DNA from: an uncultured Roseibium sp. | Lineage (GTDB): Bacteria; Pseudomonadota; Alphaproteobacteria; Rhizobiales; Stappiaceae | Direction of reading: 5' to 3' | NCBI RefSeq assembly: GCF_963675985.1 | Contig: NZ_OY780958.1 | Location: 3,906,001 to 3,970,000, forward strand | DNA length: 64,000 nucleotides | Part shown: positions 1 through 8,521 of the stretch, piece by piece | How positions within the stretch are numbered: position 1 is the first letter of the stretch | How the letters are laid out: every line of letters starts with the position of its first letter | The notes under the pieces: model-generated | What the model was told of the DNA's origin: nothing | The model's input: the letters and a program-made list of their open reading frames with translations, nothing else | The model's database searches: none | Translations under genes and position numbers: made by a program

Positions 1-234
1 ACGCCCGACGATGCCGTCGGAATCCGCTTCCGTAACTGCGATCCAGCCTGATGAATCCGTTGATATAATCCGGCCGCCGGCCTCTGCCACGATCTCAGGA
101 GCGGTCTCGCTCCAGGGACTTGCAAATACGGCGATCTTTCCCCCACCCCCGGGCTGCAGGCCCGCAAAAACCATGATCAGGCAGGCGGCAGAAAAATACG
201 TGGCGACAAAGCGTTTCGATGTTTTCGCTGACAT
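1..234 (-). CDS. Secreted or membrane-anchored hypothetical protein (partial, C-terminus outside window)
   Basis: The frame opens at an ATG and runs off the left edge, so only the first 78 residues are visible. Residues 1-31 form a signal peptide or anchor: a Lys/Arg-containing start (MSAKTSKRF) followed by a hydrophobic stretch around YFSAACLIMVFAGL. The mature part begins with a Gly-rich turn and reads KIAVFASPWSETAPEI, then continues with an alternating hydrophobic pattern. I do not recognise the family. It is transcribed away from msrA, and the AT-rich stretch to its right would hold its promoter. Function is unknown; export to the periplasm or inner membrane is inferred only from the N-terminus. 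Confidence 0.6.
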   Translation of the reverse strand, partial: MSAKTSKRFVATYFSAACLIMVFAGLQPGGGGKIAVFASPWSETAPEIVAEAGGRIISTDSSGWIAVTEADSDGIVGR

Positions 235-534
235 GTCGGGCCTCAGGAACGCTCCAAGCGTCGGCCCGTTTATGAAACAGGTGATTTAATAATTTCTGAA
301 ATTCGACGAATGCGTAATGAAAATGCCTTTATTTCTCTTCGTTATATTTCAAAGCACTGTCAAATAGGGAAAACACGCATCATTTGTTTTCCGAAAGTTG
401 TCTTGACAGTTTTTACGTCACCAGAGGCCCAAACGGCACTCGGCAAGCCGGCACCCGGACGGCAGAAGACCACCGCCTGTTTCCGACGTTCCGGTTCCGA
501 TGGCTTCAAACCGGGAATAACAAAGTCAGAGCGG
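235..534. other. Intergenic region between a leftward gene and the 3' end of msrA
   Basis: About 300 bases without a convincing gene. The part from about 285 to 420 is clearly more AT-rich than its surroundings and must carry the promoter of the leftward partial gene. A TTGACA hexamer on the minus strand (plus-strand positions 359-364) is the best -35 candidate, but no -10 box lies at a normal distance from it. Open frames across this stretch are antisense continuations of msrA reading. Confidence 0.4.
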
Positions 535-1179
535 CTACGCGCAGCTGACACCCGTGCCGCGAATGCCGCAATATCCGCCCGGATTTTTCGCCAGATACTG
601 CTGGTGGTAATCTTCCGCGAAGTAAAACGTATCCAGCTGGCGGATCTCAGTGGTGATCGTCGCCTTGACCCCGCCTGCGCGAAGGGCCTCCTGGTAGGCC
701 TGTTTCGAGGCATCTGCAGCGGCCACGTCGTCGGCATCGGCCAGATAGATCGCCGATCGGTATTGCGTGCCCGTATCGTTGCCCTGGCGCATTCCCTGGG
801 TCGGGTCATGATGTTCCCAAAAGACCCTGAACAGGTCCTTCAGCGAAGTCTTGTCCGGATCATAAACAACCAGCACCGCTTCCGTGTGTCCGGTTCTGCC
901 TGTGCAGGTTTCGTTATACGTGGGATTGGGCGTGTGCCCGCCGGCATAGCCGACCGCCGTCACGTAGACGCCGGGCAATTGCCAGAACAGGCGCTCCGCG
1001 CCCCAGAAACAGCCCATGCCGAACAGCACCGTGCGCATGCCCTCCGGATAAGGCGCGGTCAGGGATCTGCCGTTCACGAAATGCGGCTCGGAGGGAAGGA
1101 TGACCTCATCCCGCCCCGGCAGCGCCTCTTCGGCCGTCGGCACAGAAAACTTCTTGGACAGCATGGTCATGAAGGACAT
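535..1179 (-). CDS. msrA: Peptide-methionine (S)-S-oxide reductase MsrA
   Basis: Reduces methionine-S-sulfoxide in proteins and free amino acids, repairing oxidative damage in the cytoplasm. The catalytic motif GCFWGAE is present with the nucleophilic Cys at residue 57, followed by the family segments AVGYAGGHTPNPTY, GHTEAVLVVYDP and a C-terminal GGYCG. Cys204 and Cys213 are candidate resolving residues. At 214 aa it has the normal size of single-domain MsrA. I chose the ATG at 1179 because a GGGAGGT ribosome-binding site lies 8-9 bases upstream; an upstream in-frame start lacks such a site. No msrB is visible nearby and the gene appears monocistronic. Confidence 0.96.
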   Translation of the reverse strand: MSFMTMLSKKFSVPTAEEALPGRDEVILPSEPHFVNGRSLTAPYPEGMRTVLFGMGCFWGAERLFWQLPGVYVTAVGYAGGHTPNPTYNETCTGRTGHTEAVLVVYDPDKTSLKDLFRVFWEHHDPTQGMRQGNDTGTQYRSAIYLADADDVAAADASKQAYQEALRAGGVKATITTEIRQLDTFYFAEDYHQQYLAKNPGGYCGIRGTGVSCA

Positions 1180-1322
1180 GGTGGCTTTACCTCCCGAAAC
1201 GTCGCTACACCCGGCCCTCACAACGCAGGCACAGATCTCTTCCAGAAAGATGGCGCTAAGAACCGAATTTGCAAGGATAGTTTATCCCGCCGTGCCGTTG
1301 GCGCACTGACGATCCGTTGAAG

Positions 1323-1667
1323 TCAGACCAGAACGACAGCGCGTCTGTTGCTGCGGGTCCCGAGCCACAGGAAGATCAATCCGAACAAGCCGAACACAGC
1401 CCAGACCGGCCAGGTCAGCAATGTCTGGATAACCGGATCCCACAGGAACGGGCTGACATGGCGCTGTATCGCGGCCTGCGCCATGTTCAAGGTGTCCGGC
1501 GACCGATCAAACCAGAGCTGGCCGAACGGCAGCAGGACCAGTTCGGATTGGGCAATACTCTTGCTGGCATCGGCGATGATCGCGACCAATGCACACGCCA
1601 GCATGACGTACCCGCCAAGCCGGAATAATAATCTCAACAACGCAAACACTTCGGACCTTCGTCTCAA
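1323..1667 (-). CDS. Small integral membrane protein, function unknown
   Basis: A 114-residue protein with two clear hydrophobic segments, around residues 10-34 (LLFRLGGYVMLACALVAII) and 82-104 (LLTWPVWAVFGLFGLIFLWLG). A soluble loop of about 45 residues lies between them and the C-terminus ends in Arg-rich residues. Small two-helix membrane proteins of this kind are common next to housekeeping genes in Rhizobiales, but I cannot assign a named family. It lies downstream of nothing obvious and reads in the same direction as msrA, with a gap of over 140 bases, so it may be transcribed on its own. Confidence 0.6.
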   Translation of the reverse strand: MRRRSEVFALLRLLFRLGGYVMLACALVAIIADASKSIAQSELVLLPFGQLWFDRSPDTLNMAQAAIQRHVSPFLWDPVIQTLLTWPVWAVFGLFGLIFLWLGTRSNRRAVVLV

Positions 1668-2010
1668 CGATCAAAAACTAAAATTCATTCTAAATAGCAA
1701 TCCGCGACGCATCGTGACCTTCCGGACGATTCATGGCCGCACATTCGGCACCGTCGCTCATGATGAACACATTGACAAATAATCTCATAAAAAACAACAG
1801 CAAAGATCCAGACCTGAGATTTTCGAGTCGGCCTGAAGCCGACATTGCAACTCGTGCACAGTTTATTTTGTGCGTTGCAATCCCCGAAAATCCGGCCTGT
1901 CCGCAGCGCATATGCACCGGACCACAAAAAAACTTCCACAGTCGCTTGCACTCCGGCAATGCCTGAGTATATTGCGCAACTCGCAGGCGGGGTTTTTCGC
2001 CAGCGAATAA
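1668..2010. other. AT-rich intergenic region upstream of tRNA-Ser
   Basis: About 340 bases with no supported gene. The left part should carry the promoter of the leftward membrane protein gene. The right part carries the promoter of the tRNA (see the separate entry at 1946-1973). Short open frames here read into the tRNA and are not credible. Confidence 0.5.
1946..1973 (+). promoter_or_regulatory. Putative sigma-70 promoter of tRNA-Ser
   Basis: TTGCAC (1946-1951) and TATATT (1968-1973) are separated by 16 bases, a good vegetative promoter match. The predicted start near 1980 leaves about 30 bases of 5' leader before the tRNA, which is normal. This is inference from spacing and sequence only. 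Confidence 0.55.
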
Positions 2011-2100
2011 GGACAGGTGGCCGAGTGGTTGAAGGCGCACGCCTGGAACGCGTGTATAGGGGCAACTCTATCGAGGGTTCGAATCCCTCTCTGTCCGCCA
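2011..2100 (+). tRNA. tRNA-Ser(GGA)
   Basis: The acceptor stem GGACAGG pairs with the 3' TCTGTCC, and a templated CCA follows. The anticodon loop CTGGAAC carries anticodon GGA inside the GCACGC/GCGTGT stem, reading UCC and UCU serine codons. A long variable arm (GGGGCAACTCTATC region) and a T-arm GGTTCGAATCC are present, as expected for a class II tRNA. Total length is 90 nt including CCA. No integrase lies beside it in this window. Confidence 0.97.
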
Positions 2101-2239
2101 TTCCCCCAACATCAGAACATACCCAAGATAGGCGCTGGCGGTCGGCTTAGACCCGGCCTCGACATTCTGTGTCTGGAGTTCGGCGGGCGTCGTCAGCTTC
2201 TTCGGCAAAAGCGGGAGAAGCCGGATCGGCAGACGTGCT

Positions 2240-3769
2240 TCACCTGGCTCGTTCCGCCTCCAACCGCTGCCGGAGTTCGGTCTTGAGAACCTTTCCGTAG
2301 TTGTTCTTCGGCAGCTCCTCCACGAAAATATACCGCTTGGGTTTCTTGAACCGCGCGATCATGGAGGAACAGGCCGCGTCGAGGTCGACCGCATCGAGTT
2401 GCGCGCCCTTGCCGGGCACGATGAACGCCACGACGATCTCGCCCCATTCGGGATCCGGCGTGCCGACGACCGCGATCTCGCTGACGCCCGCGTGGGTCAG
2501 GAGCGCCTCCTCCACTTCGCGCGGATAGATATTCGAGCCGCCGGAGATGACGAGATCCCGGGCGCGGTCATGCAGGTAAAGATAACCGTCTTCATCGACG
2601 TTCCCCATATCGCCGGTCATCAGCCAGCCATCGACGAGCGACTTGGCGTTGGCCTCGGGGTTGTCGAGGTAGCCTTTCATGACCTGCGTCCCGCGAACGG
2701 CGATCTCGCCAATTCCGCCCACCGGCTGTTCGGTTCCGTCGCTGCCTAAAATCCGCACCTCGGCGACGCTGTGCGGCCTGCCGACCGACGACAGGCGCTG
2801 TTCCCATTTCGGATGGGTCTTCGCCGCCAGATCCGCGCGCGACAGGGTGGAGATCGTCATCGGCGCTTCCCCCTGACCGTAAATCTGCACGAATTTGGGG
2901 CCCATCACCTCCAGTGCCTCCTGGATATCGGCGACATACATCGGACCGCCGCCATAAACGATCGTCTTGATCCCGTCCCCTGTCCCGCCGGCGGCGCGCA
3001 CGTGATCGACCAGTCGCTTCACCATGGTCGGCGCGGCGAACATGGAGACATTCTGAAGTGTTTCGGCCAGAGACAGGATTTCCCCCGGATCGAAGCCGCC
3101 ACTCTCCGGAACGACGTGCCGCGCACCGCGCAAAACATGCACGAAGTTGTAAAGGCCCGCACCGTGAGACAATGGGGCGGCGTAGAGGGCCGCATCATCG
3201 CCGGACACATCGTCCACATCGGCAAGATAAGCCAGTGACATCGCCAACAGATTGCCCGCGGTCAGCATCGCTCCCTTCGGGCGCCCGGTGGTTCCGGACG
3301 TGTAGAAGAGCCACACGGTCTCGTCAGCCGCCATGGGGTCCGGCCATGCCATTGGCGCATGCGCCAGAATGTCTGCAAAATCCGGCCCCTGCGGGGCGAT
3401 GCAGTCCAGGTCGTCGGCGATGTCGCCGGTTTCCCGCAAGGCCTGCGGGTCCTTGGCAAACACCAGCCTGGCCTTCGAATGATTGACGATCCAGGCCGTT
3501 TCCTTCGGGTGCAGCTTGCCGTTGATTGGCACCACTTCCGCGCCCGCGTACCAGATGCCATAAAGGATCGGCAGATAATCGATCGAGTTGGGAAGGAACA
3601 CGGCGACCCGGTCGCTCCGGCCGATTCCCCGCACTTTCAGGGCCGATCCGATCGCCGCCGCGCGTTTCGCAAAGCCGGCGTAATCGGCGACCTGGGTCTT
3701 TCCGAGAAACAGAGCAGGCGCCCGGGGCGTGTTTCGTGCCGTGCGTGCAAGCCATTCCGCGGGGTTCAT
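2240..3769 (-). CDS. Acyl-CoA synthetase / AMP-dependent ligase
   Basis: A 509-aa member of the ANL superfamily that activates a carboxylic acid to its CoA thioester through an acyl-adenylate. The P-loop-like A3 motif YTSGTTGRPKGAML is complete. Other core motifs are PLSHGAG, IYGQGEAPMT, the adenylate-binding GWLMTGDMGNVDEDGYLYLHDR and the C-terminal hinge and lysine region YPREVEEALL...NNYGKVLKTEL. Domain order is the usual large N-terminal domain followed by a mobile C-terminal domain of about 110 residues. The substrate is not readable from sequence. Its position beside a CoA-ester degradation operon suggests a short or branched acid. It is divergent from the PAS-LuxR gene, so both may share one control region. 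Confidence 0.9.
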   Translation of the reverse strand: MNPAEWLARTARNTPRAPALFLGKTQVADYAGFAKRAAAIGSALKVRGIGRSDRVAVFLPNSIDYLPILYGIWYAGAEVVPINGKLHPKETAWIVNHSKARLVFAKDPQALRETGDIADDLDCIAPQGPDFADILAHAPMAWPDPMAADETVWLFYTSGTTGRPKGAMLTAGNLLAMSLAYLADVDDVSGDDAALYAAPLSHGAGLYNFVHVLRGARHVVPESGGFDPGEILSLAETLQNVSMFAAPTMVKRLVDHVRAAGGTGDGIKTIVYGGGPMYVADIQEALEVMGPKFVQIYGQGEAPMTISTLSRADLAAKTHPKWEQRLSSVGRPHSVAEVRILGSDGTEQPVGGIGEIAVRGTQVMKGYLDNPEANAKSLVDGWLMTGDMGNVDEDGYLYLHDRARDLVISGGSNIYPREVEEALLTHAGVSEIAVVGTPDPEWGEIVVAFIVPGKGAQLDAVDLDAACSSMIARFKKPKRYIFVEELPKNNYGKVLKTELRQRLEAERAR

Positions 3770-3954
3770 GTCTGCGGCTCCCGAGCAGACGAAACGCGGG
3801 CGGTCAGGATCCGTTCGAAATCAGGGCATCCGTTTTTGATATGGCCCCCGGCGACAAGACATGATTGCATGAGTTCCTCCATTTTGGTGCCGCATCATAG
3901 GGGCCGACCCGAGGCAGACTATTCGGCATTATTACCTAACTGAATGGCTGAGGG

Positions 3955-4506
3955 ATGACTCGCAAGGATTTCGAAAGCAGGATTTTCGAGAATGCACCGA
4001 TCGGTCTGCTCTACACGGAAGAGCGCATCATTCTTCGCTGCAACTATCGTTTCGCCGAGATGTTCCGATACGAGCGCCAGGAGCTGGAAGGCCAATCCCT
4101 GGCAGTTCTCTATCCCAGCCTCGACGACTTCGACACCACCGGCCAGCACTGGACAAAAGAGCTTAGCCTGCACGGACAGTTCTCCGATGAGCGCATCATG
4201 TGCCGGAAGGGAGACGTTCTTTTCTGGTGCCGGGTCCGCGGCCAGTCGATGATCCCGACCCAACCTCTCGCTCAGGCCGTGTGGACGTTTTCCGATCTTT
4301 CCGGTGAGCGTCCCGTCGCGGCTTTGACGCGACGGGAACGCCAGGTCGGGATGCTGCTCGTCGAGGGACTGACCGCGAAAGAAATCGGACGCCGCCTCGA
4401 TATCTCGCCGCGCACCGTCCATGTGCACAAGAACCGGCTGATGTCCCGTTTCGGCGTGCGCAATTCCCTCGAACTGGTGAGGTGCCTGACGACCATGGCG
4501 ATCTGA
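3955..4506 (+). CDS. PAS domain-containing LuxR-type transcriptional regulator
   Basis: At 183 aa it has a PAS fold at about residues 10-110 (FENAPIGLLYTEERIILRCN ... FRYERQELEGQSL) and a C-terminal LuxR-type HTH at about 120-180. The HTH includes LTRRERQVGMLLVEGLTAKEI and the recognition helix SPRTVHVHKNRLMSRF. It lacks a phosphoacceptor receiver domain, so it would sense a ligand or redox signal directly or act with a partner kinase. It is divergent from the acyl-CoA ligase at a distance of about 185 bases, which makes that gene its most likely target. The ATG is preceded by a GAGGG sequence that is rather close; no better start exists. Confidence 0.82.
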   Translation: MTRKDFESRIFENAPIGLLYTEERIILRCNYRFAEMFRYERQELEGQSLAVLYPSLDDFDTTGQHWTKELSLHGQFSDERIMCRKGDVLFWCRVRGQSMIPTQPLAQAVWTFSDLSGERPVAALTRRERQVGMLLVEGLTAKEIGRRLDISPRTVHVHKNRLMSRFGVRNSLELVRCLTTMAI

Positions 4507-4797
4507 GCAGGCTCATAAATCTGTTCGTGTTTATGGATAGACAATTTCTGCCGGTGTCTTTCGGCGGCATCCCGGGCGAACGCATTGCTTGTCGCCCTTT
4601 ATCCAGGAGGTCACAAAAATTGAAACCGAGTCACTCGGATCCGTGAGCACGTTCATGTGCTTGTCGCCCCATCGCCGCGGAGATCGACCGGGATTACGTG
4701 GCTACAATGGGCGCCGCAACGAGCGCCGCAGATCCCAATCGACCGGTATGGGATCTAACCCCGCTTTATCCCGTTTCTTCGTTCTCCGGAAACCGAT
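4507..4797. other. Convergent intergenic region
   Basis: About 290 bases between the 3' ends of the LuxR-type and IclR-type genes. I see no gene, tRNA or strong terminator. One short frame has a plausible AGGAGG at about 4604 but stops within ten codons. Confidence 0.4.
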
Positions 4798-5532
4798 CTA
4801 GTTCTGACCTGTATCTTCGGCCAGTGCCTGTTGGATCATGGTGGCGTGTTTTAATTCCTTTCCCTGCACGCGCGAGAGCGGCCCGGCGACCGTCACCGAA
4901 AACGGCCGGCCGCTGACGGTCACGGGAACAGACACACCACCGAGGTCGTTGGAGTAGTTGGAGGCGGAGTGAAACCACCCCCGGGCGCGACCTTCGTCGA
5001 TCCTCTGCAGGACTTCCTCCACGCTCTTGGGGGCGTTGGGGCCGAATTCGTTGAAGGTGACCTTGTTGAGGATAACCTCCATGTCGCGCCGGGGCATCTG
5101 GGCGAGCAATGCCTGGCCGGAGGCCGTGACATGGATCGGAACCCGTTTGCCGGGTTTGGCGGCGTAGCGGATGGCCTGGAAGGACTCCACGACATCGAGA
5201 AAGACGGCAAAGACGCCGCTCGGAGCCGAAACCCAGACCGTTTCGCCCGTTTCCTCCGCCAGCCGGCGAAGAACCCGCGCCAGGAATTCCGGGAGCGGCT
5301 CGGCCTCGGAAATCGCGGAGATGACCTGCATCCATTTCGGCGAGGGATAGAAGCCGCCCCGTGCCCGCGGCTCATAGAGATAGCCGTTTTCAACCAGCGT
5401 CGTCAGGATGTTGAACGCGCTCGAGCGCGGCCAGCCGAATTGCCGGACCACATCCGCAAGGGTCGCCGGTTCCCTGCGCTCCGCAAAAAACTCAAGCAAT
5501 GCCAACAGGTTCTCGATCTGGCGGACGGTCAT
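4798..5532 (-). CDS. IclR family transcriptional regulator
   Basis: At 244 aa it has the N-terminal winged HTH (residues about 1-60: QIENLLALLEFFAERREPATLADVVRQ, then the helix WPRSSAFNILTTL) and the C-terminal effector-binding domain. That domain includes GETVWVSAP, the RYAAKPGKRVPIHVTASGQALLAQ segment typical of IclR proteins and a C-terminal SVPV motif. It is divergent from the CoA transferase operon across 145 bases that contain an inverted repeat, so it most likely controls that operon and itself. The effector is unknown; a C5 dicarboxylate or its CoA ester is inferred from the neighbouring enzymes. Confidence 0.92.
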   Translation of the reverse strand: MTVRQIENLLALLEFFAERREPATLADVVRQFGWPRSSAFNILTTLVENGYLYEPRARGGFYPSPKWMQVISAISEAEPLPEFLARVLRRLAEETGETVWVSAPSGVFAVFLDVVESFQAIRYAAKPGKRVPIHVTASGQALLAQMPRRDMEVILNKVTFNEFGPNAPKSVEEVLQRIDEGRARGWFHSASNYSNDLGGVSVPVTVSGRPFSVTVAGPLSRVQGKELKHATMIQQALAEDTGQN

Positions 5533-5628
5533 TCGCGATTCCTTTTGCGGACCCGAACCTCGAATGGCGGGGTCCAGCTTCAGCCGGTGATTGACTTCAG
5601 ATTTGTTATGCGATTAGCATCGTTTCAA

Positions 5629-5650
5629 ATATTGACATATTTGTCTATAT
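5629..5650. promoter_or_regulatory. Candidate IclR operator (inverted repeat)
   Basis: ATATTGACA (5629-5637), a 4-base spacer, then TGTCTATAT (5642-5650). The two 9-base arms match at 8 of 9 positions as an inverted repeat. It lies 28 bases before the CoA transferase ATG and about 97 bases from the divergent IclR start, a position where binding would block leftward or rightward transcription. Assignment to the IclR protein is inference. Confidence 0.5.
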
Positions 5651-5677
5651 ATAAGAACAATTTCGGGAGGAGAGCGA

Positions 5678-6880
5678 ATGGGACCGCTGGCGGGCCTGCG
5701 CATTCTGGATTTGACGTCGGTCCTGATGGGGCCGTATGCGACCCAGATTCTCGGCGATTACGGCGCCGACGTAATCAAGGTCGAGGCGCCGGAAGGCGAT
5801 GTCGTCCGCCAGATCGGCCCGGCGCGCCACGACGGCATGGGACCGCTCTTCCTCAACACCAACCGCTCCAAGCGCAGCATCGCTCTCGACCTGAAAAAAC
5901 CAGCCGGCCGTGATGCGCTGCTGAAGCTGGCGGAAAAGGCGGACGTCCTGATATCCAATGTCCGGCCGCGCGCCCTGACCCGGCTCGGCCTTTCTTATGA
6001 AGAAGTGGCCGCGGCCAATCCGGGATTGATCTACGCCTCTCTTGTCGGCTTCGACCAGCGAGGCCCCTTTGCCGAACGGCCGGCCTACGATGACCTGATC
6101 CAGGGAGGCTCCTGCCTGGCCTACAGCTTCATCCGGGCGGGCCAGCGGCCGTCTTATGTGCCGTCCGCGATCGCAGACCGGATTGTCGGCCTGGCCGCCA
6201 TCAACGCGATCCTGGCGGCGGTGGTCGAACGGGAGCGTTCCGGGCAGGGCCAGAAAATCGAAGTGCCCATGTACGAGACCATGATCTCCATGGTGCTCGG
6301 CGATCACCTGGGTGGGCTGACCTTCGAGCCGCCACTCGACAAGGGCGGGTATGCCCGCCACCTCTCCCCTGATCGCAGGCCGTATCAGACGAAGGACGGC
6401 TATGTCTGTGCGCTGGTCTACACCGACGGTCACTGGCAGCGATTTTTCCGCGCCATCGGCCGTCCGGACATGCCGGCGGCAGATCCGCGCATGGCCACCT
6501 TCGCGGCCCGCATGAAGCATGTAGACGAGGTCTATGCCGAGCTGGGACAGATCATGCTGACGCGCACGACCGCGGAATGGCTCGACATATTCGACAAGGC
6601 CGATGTCCCCGCATTGCCGATGCATTCCTATGAGTCCGTCCTGGAAGACCCACATCTGGTCGCGACCGACTTCTTCGAGATGGTGGAACACCCGCAGGAG
6701 GGACCGATCCGCTCCATGGCCGTCCCCGCGCAATTTTCGCGAAGCAAGGCCCGACCCAGCCGCCTGGCGCCCGTGCTTGGCGAACATGGCGAGGAGATCT
6801 TGTCCGAGACGGGCTTCTCCGCGGCGGAAATCCAGGAATTACGACAATCGGGCGCCTTGTGCGCCGTGGAAGGAGAATGA
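5678..6880 (+). CDS. CaiB/BaiF-type (family III) CoA transferase
   Basis: Transfers CoA from a donor thioester to a carboxylic acid through an aspartyl-CoA intermediate. At 400 aa it is full length, with N-terminal LAGLRILDLTSVLMGPYATQ, KVEAPEGD, the NTNRSKRSIALDLK segment and the catalytic region AYDDLIQG (Asp138 or Asp139). A GGGAGGAG ribosome-binding site lies just before the ATG. It is the first gene of a four-gene operon with acyl-CoA dehydrogenase, MaoC hydratase and CitE-like lyase. This combination parallels the P. aeruginosa ict-ich-ccl itaconate genes, where Ict belongs to this same family. The substrate (itaconate, mesaconate, methylsuccinate or similar) is inference. Confidence 0.9.
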   Translation: MGPLAGLRILDLTSVLMGPYATQILGDYGADVIKVEAPEGDVVRQIGPARHDGMGPLFLNTNRSKRSIALDLKKPAGRDALLKLAEKADVLISNVRPRALTRLGLSYEEVAAANPGLIYASLVGFDQRGPFAERPAYDDLIQGGSCLAYSFIRAGQRPSYVPSAIADRIVGLAAINAILAAVVERERSGQGQKIEVPMYETMISMVLGDHLGGLTFEPPLDKGGYARHLSPDRRPYQTKDGYVCALVYTDGHWQRFFRAIGRPDMPAADPRMATFAARMKHVDEVYAELGQIMLTRTTAEWLDIFDKADVPALPMHSYESVLEDPHLVATDFFEMVEHPQEGPIRSMAVPAQFSRSKARPSRLAPVLGEHGEEILSETGFSAAEIQELRQSGALCAVEGE

Positions 6881-6884
6881 GCGA

Positions 6885-8051
6885 ATGGACTTCGCGCTGA
6901 CCGAAGAGCAGAAGGCTATTCAAAACGCGATCGAGCGAACCTGTTCCCGTTTCGACGATGCCTATTGGCTGCAGAAAGACCGCGAGGGCGGGTTCCCGCA
7001 TGACTTCTACGATGCCTTTGCCGCAGAAGGCTGGCTCGGGATCTGCACGGCGGAGGCCCAGGGCGGAGCCGGGCTCGGCATTACCGAGGCAGCGCTCATG
7101 ATGCGCACGATCTCCGAATCCGGCGCCGGACTGTCGGGATGTTCGGCCGTGCACATCAACATCTTCGGGCTCAACCCGGTCGCGGTCTTCGGCACCGAAG
7201 AGCAGAAGGACCGGATGATCCGGCCCATGGCGGAAGGGAGGGCCAAGGCCTGCTTCGCCGTGACCGAACCCAACACCGGCCTCAACACGACCCAGCTCAA
7301 GCTCCGGGCCGAAAAGCGGGGCGACAAATACGTCGTCAATGGCCAGAAGGTCTGGATCTCCACCGCACAGGTGGCCGACCATCTCTTGCTTCTTGCCCGG
7401 ACCACTCCTCTGGAAGAGGTATCCAAGCCAACCGAAGGGCTTTCGCTGTTCTACACCCGCTTCGACCGGGACCGGATCAAGGTGGCCGAGATCGAAAAGA
7501 TGGGCCGCAAGGCCGTGGATTCGAACGAACTCTTCTTCGAGGATTTCGAAATCCCCGAAGCGGACCGGATCGGCGAAGAGGGTCAGGGCTTCAAATACAT
7601 TCTGCACGGCATGAACCCGGAACGAGTTCTGATCGCCGCCGAAGCTGTCGGACTTGGCTTTGCCGCCCTGCGGCGCGCGGCGGATTATGCGCGTGAACGC
7701 GTCGTCTTCAATCGTCCGATCGGGAAAAACCAGTCCATCCAGCACCCGCTCGCCATCTGCCAGGCGGACCTGGAGGCGGCTTGGCTGCTGACGATGAAGG
7801 CCGCCTGGGAATACGACAACGGCCTGCCCTGCGGGGCTTCGGCAAACATGGCGAAGTACCTCGCCGGCGAGGCCGGCTACAACGCCTGCCAGACCGCCGT
7901 GATGACCCATGGCGGCTTCGGATACGCCAAGGAATATCACGTGGAACGCTATCTGCGGGAAAGCCTGATCCCGCGCATCGCACCCGTCTCGCCCCAGCTC
8001 GCTCTCTGTTTCATCGCGGAGAAAGTGCTGGACCTGCCGAAATCATACTGA
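6885..8051 (+). CDS. Acyl-CoA dehydrogenase
   Basis: A 388-aa FAD flavoenzyme oxidising the alpha-beta bond of an acyl-CoA. It has the three family domains: the N-terminal helical part (MDFALTEEQKAIQNAIE), the flavin/substrate middle domain (CFAVTEPNTGLNTTQL, KVWISTAQVADHLLLLART) and the C-terminal helical part (GRKAVDSNELFFEDF, RVVFNRPIGKNQSIQHPLA, MTHGGFGYAKEYHVER). The Glu in NPERVLIAAE occupies the position of the isovaleryl-CoA dehydrogenase catalytic base. The ATG follows the CoA transferase stop by 4 bases, so the genes are co-translated. P. aeruginosa and M. tuberculosis itaconate clusters also carry an acyl-CoA dehydrogenase. Methylsuccinyl-CoA or a related C5 substrate is inferred. 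Confidence 0.92.
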   Translation: MDFALTEEQKAIQNAIERTCSRFDDAYWLQKDREGGFPHDFYDAFAAEGWLGICTAEAQGGAGLGITEAALMMRTISESGAGLSGCSAVHINIFGLNPVAVFGTEEQKDRMIRPMAEGRAKACFAVTEPNTGLNTTQLKLRAEKRGDKYVVNGQKVWISTAQVADHLLLLARTTPLEEVSKPTEGLSLFYTRFDRDRIKVAEIEKMGRKAVDSNELFFEDFEIPEADRIGEEGQGFKYILHGMNPERVLIAAEAVGLGFAALRRAADYARERVVFNRPIGKNQSIQHPLAICQADLEAAWLLTMKAAWEYDNGLPCGASANMAKYLAGEAGYNACQTAVMTHGGFGYAKEYHVERYLRESLIPRIAPVSPQLALCFIAEKVLDLPKSY

Positions 8052-8062
8052 GAGCCCATTCC

Positions 8063-8521
8063 ATGCCCGGACTATACTTTGAGGACTTCGAGGCCGGCCG
8101 CCACTTCCGTCATGAACTCACCCGCACGGTGACGGAGGCCGACAATACGATGTTCAGCCTGATGTCGATGAACCCGCAGCCGCTGCATATCGATGCGGCA
8201 TTTTCCGAAAAGACGGAATGGGGACAGCGTCTTTTCAATTCCATGTTCACGCTGGCGATCATGGTGGGCATGACCGTCCAGGACACCACCCTGGGCACCA
8301 CGATCGGAAACCTGGGCATGACGGAGGTTCGCTTTCCCAACCCGGTCTTCCATGGCGATACGCTGCGGTCTGAGACCACGATCGTGTCGGTGCGGGAGAG
8401 CAAGTCGCGGCCGGAAGCAGGTCTCGTAGAGTTCGAGCATCGCTGTTTCAACCAGAACGACGTTCTGGTCGCCCAATGCCGGCGCGTGGGTCTCATGCGC
8501 AAACGCGGAAAGGCCGCATGA
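8063..8521 (+). CDS. MaoC-like hotdog-fold enoyl-CoA hydratase
   Basis: A single hotdog domain of 152 aa. The substrate motif reads MSMNPQPLHIDAAF, where general MaoC hydratases usually have GDxNPxHxD. The first Asp is therefore replaced, but His and the second Asp are kept. To my knowledge this MNxQPLHxD form is shared by mesaconyl/itaconyl-type hydratases such as the one encoded beside CitE-like Rv2498c in M. tuberculosis. It sits 11 bases after the dehydrogenase and overlaps the next gene by an ATGA junction. Hydration of itaconyl-CoA or mesaconyl-C4-CoA to citramalyl-CoA is the most likely role, inferred from context. Confidence 0.85.
   Translation: MPGLYFEDFEAGRHFRHELTRTVTEADNTMFSLMSMNPQPLHIDAAFSEKTEWGQRLFNSMFTLAIMVGMTVQDTTLGTTIGNLGMTEVRFPNPVFHGDTLRSETTIVSVRESKSRPEAGLVEFEHRCFNQNDVLVAQCRRVGLMRKRGKAA

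Noticed and set aside
310..1320. 336-codon frame on the plus strand across msrA
   Set aside because: It is antisense to msrA, has no family motifs and lacks a ribosome-binding site; typical mirror frame of a GC-rich gene.
2011..2100. tRNA-Ser as a genomic-island attachment site
   Set aside because: No integrase, no repeat of the tRNA 3' end and no change to mobile-element genes downstream in the window.
4589..4801. 70-codon plus-strand frame between the LuxR and IclR genes
   Set aside because: No motif; the good AGGAGG nearby belongs to a different frame that stops within ten codons.
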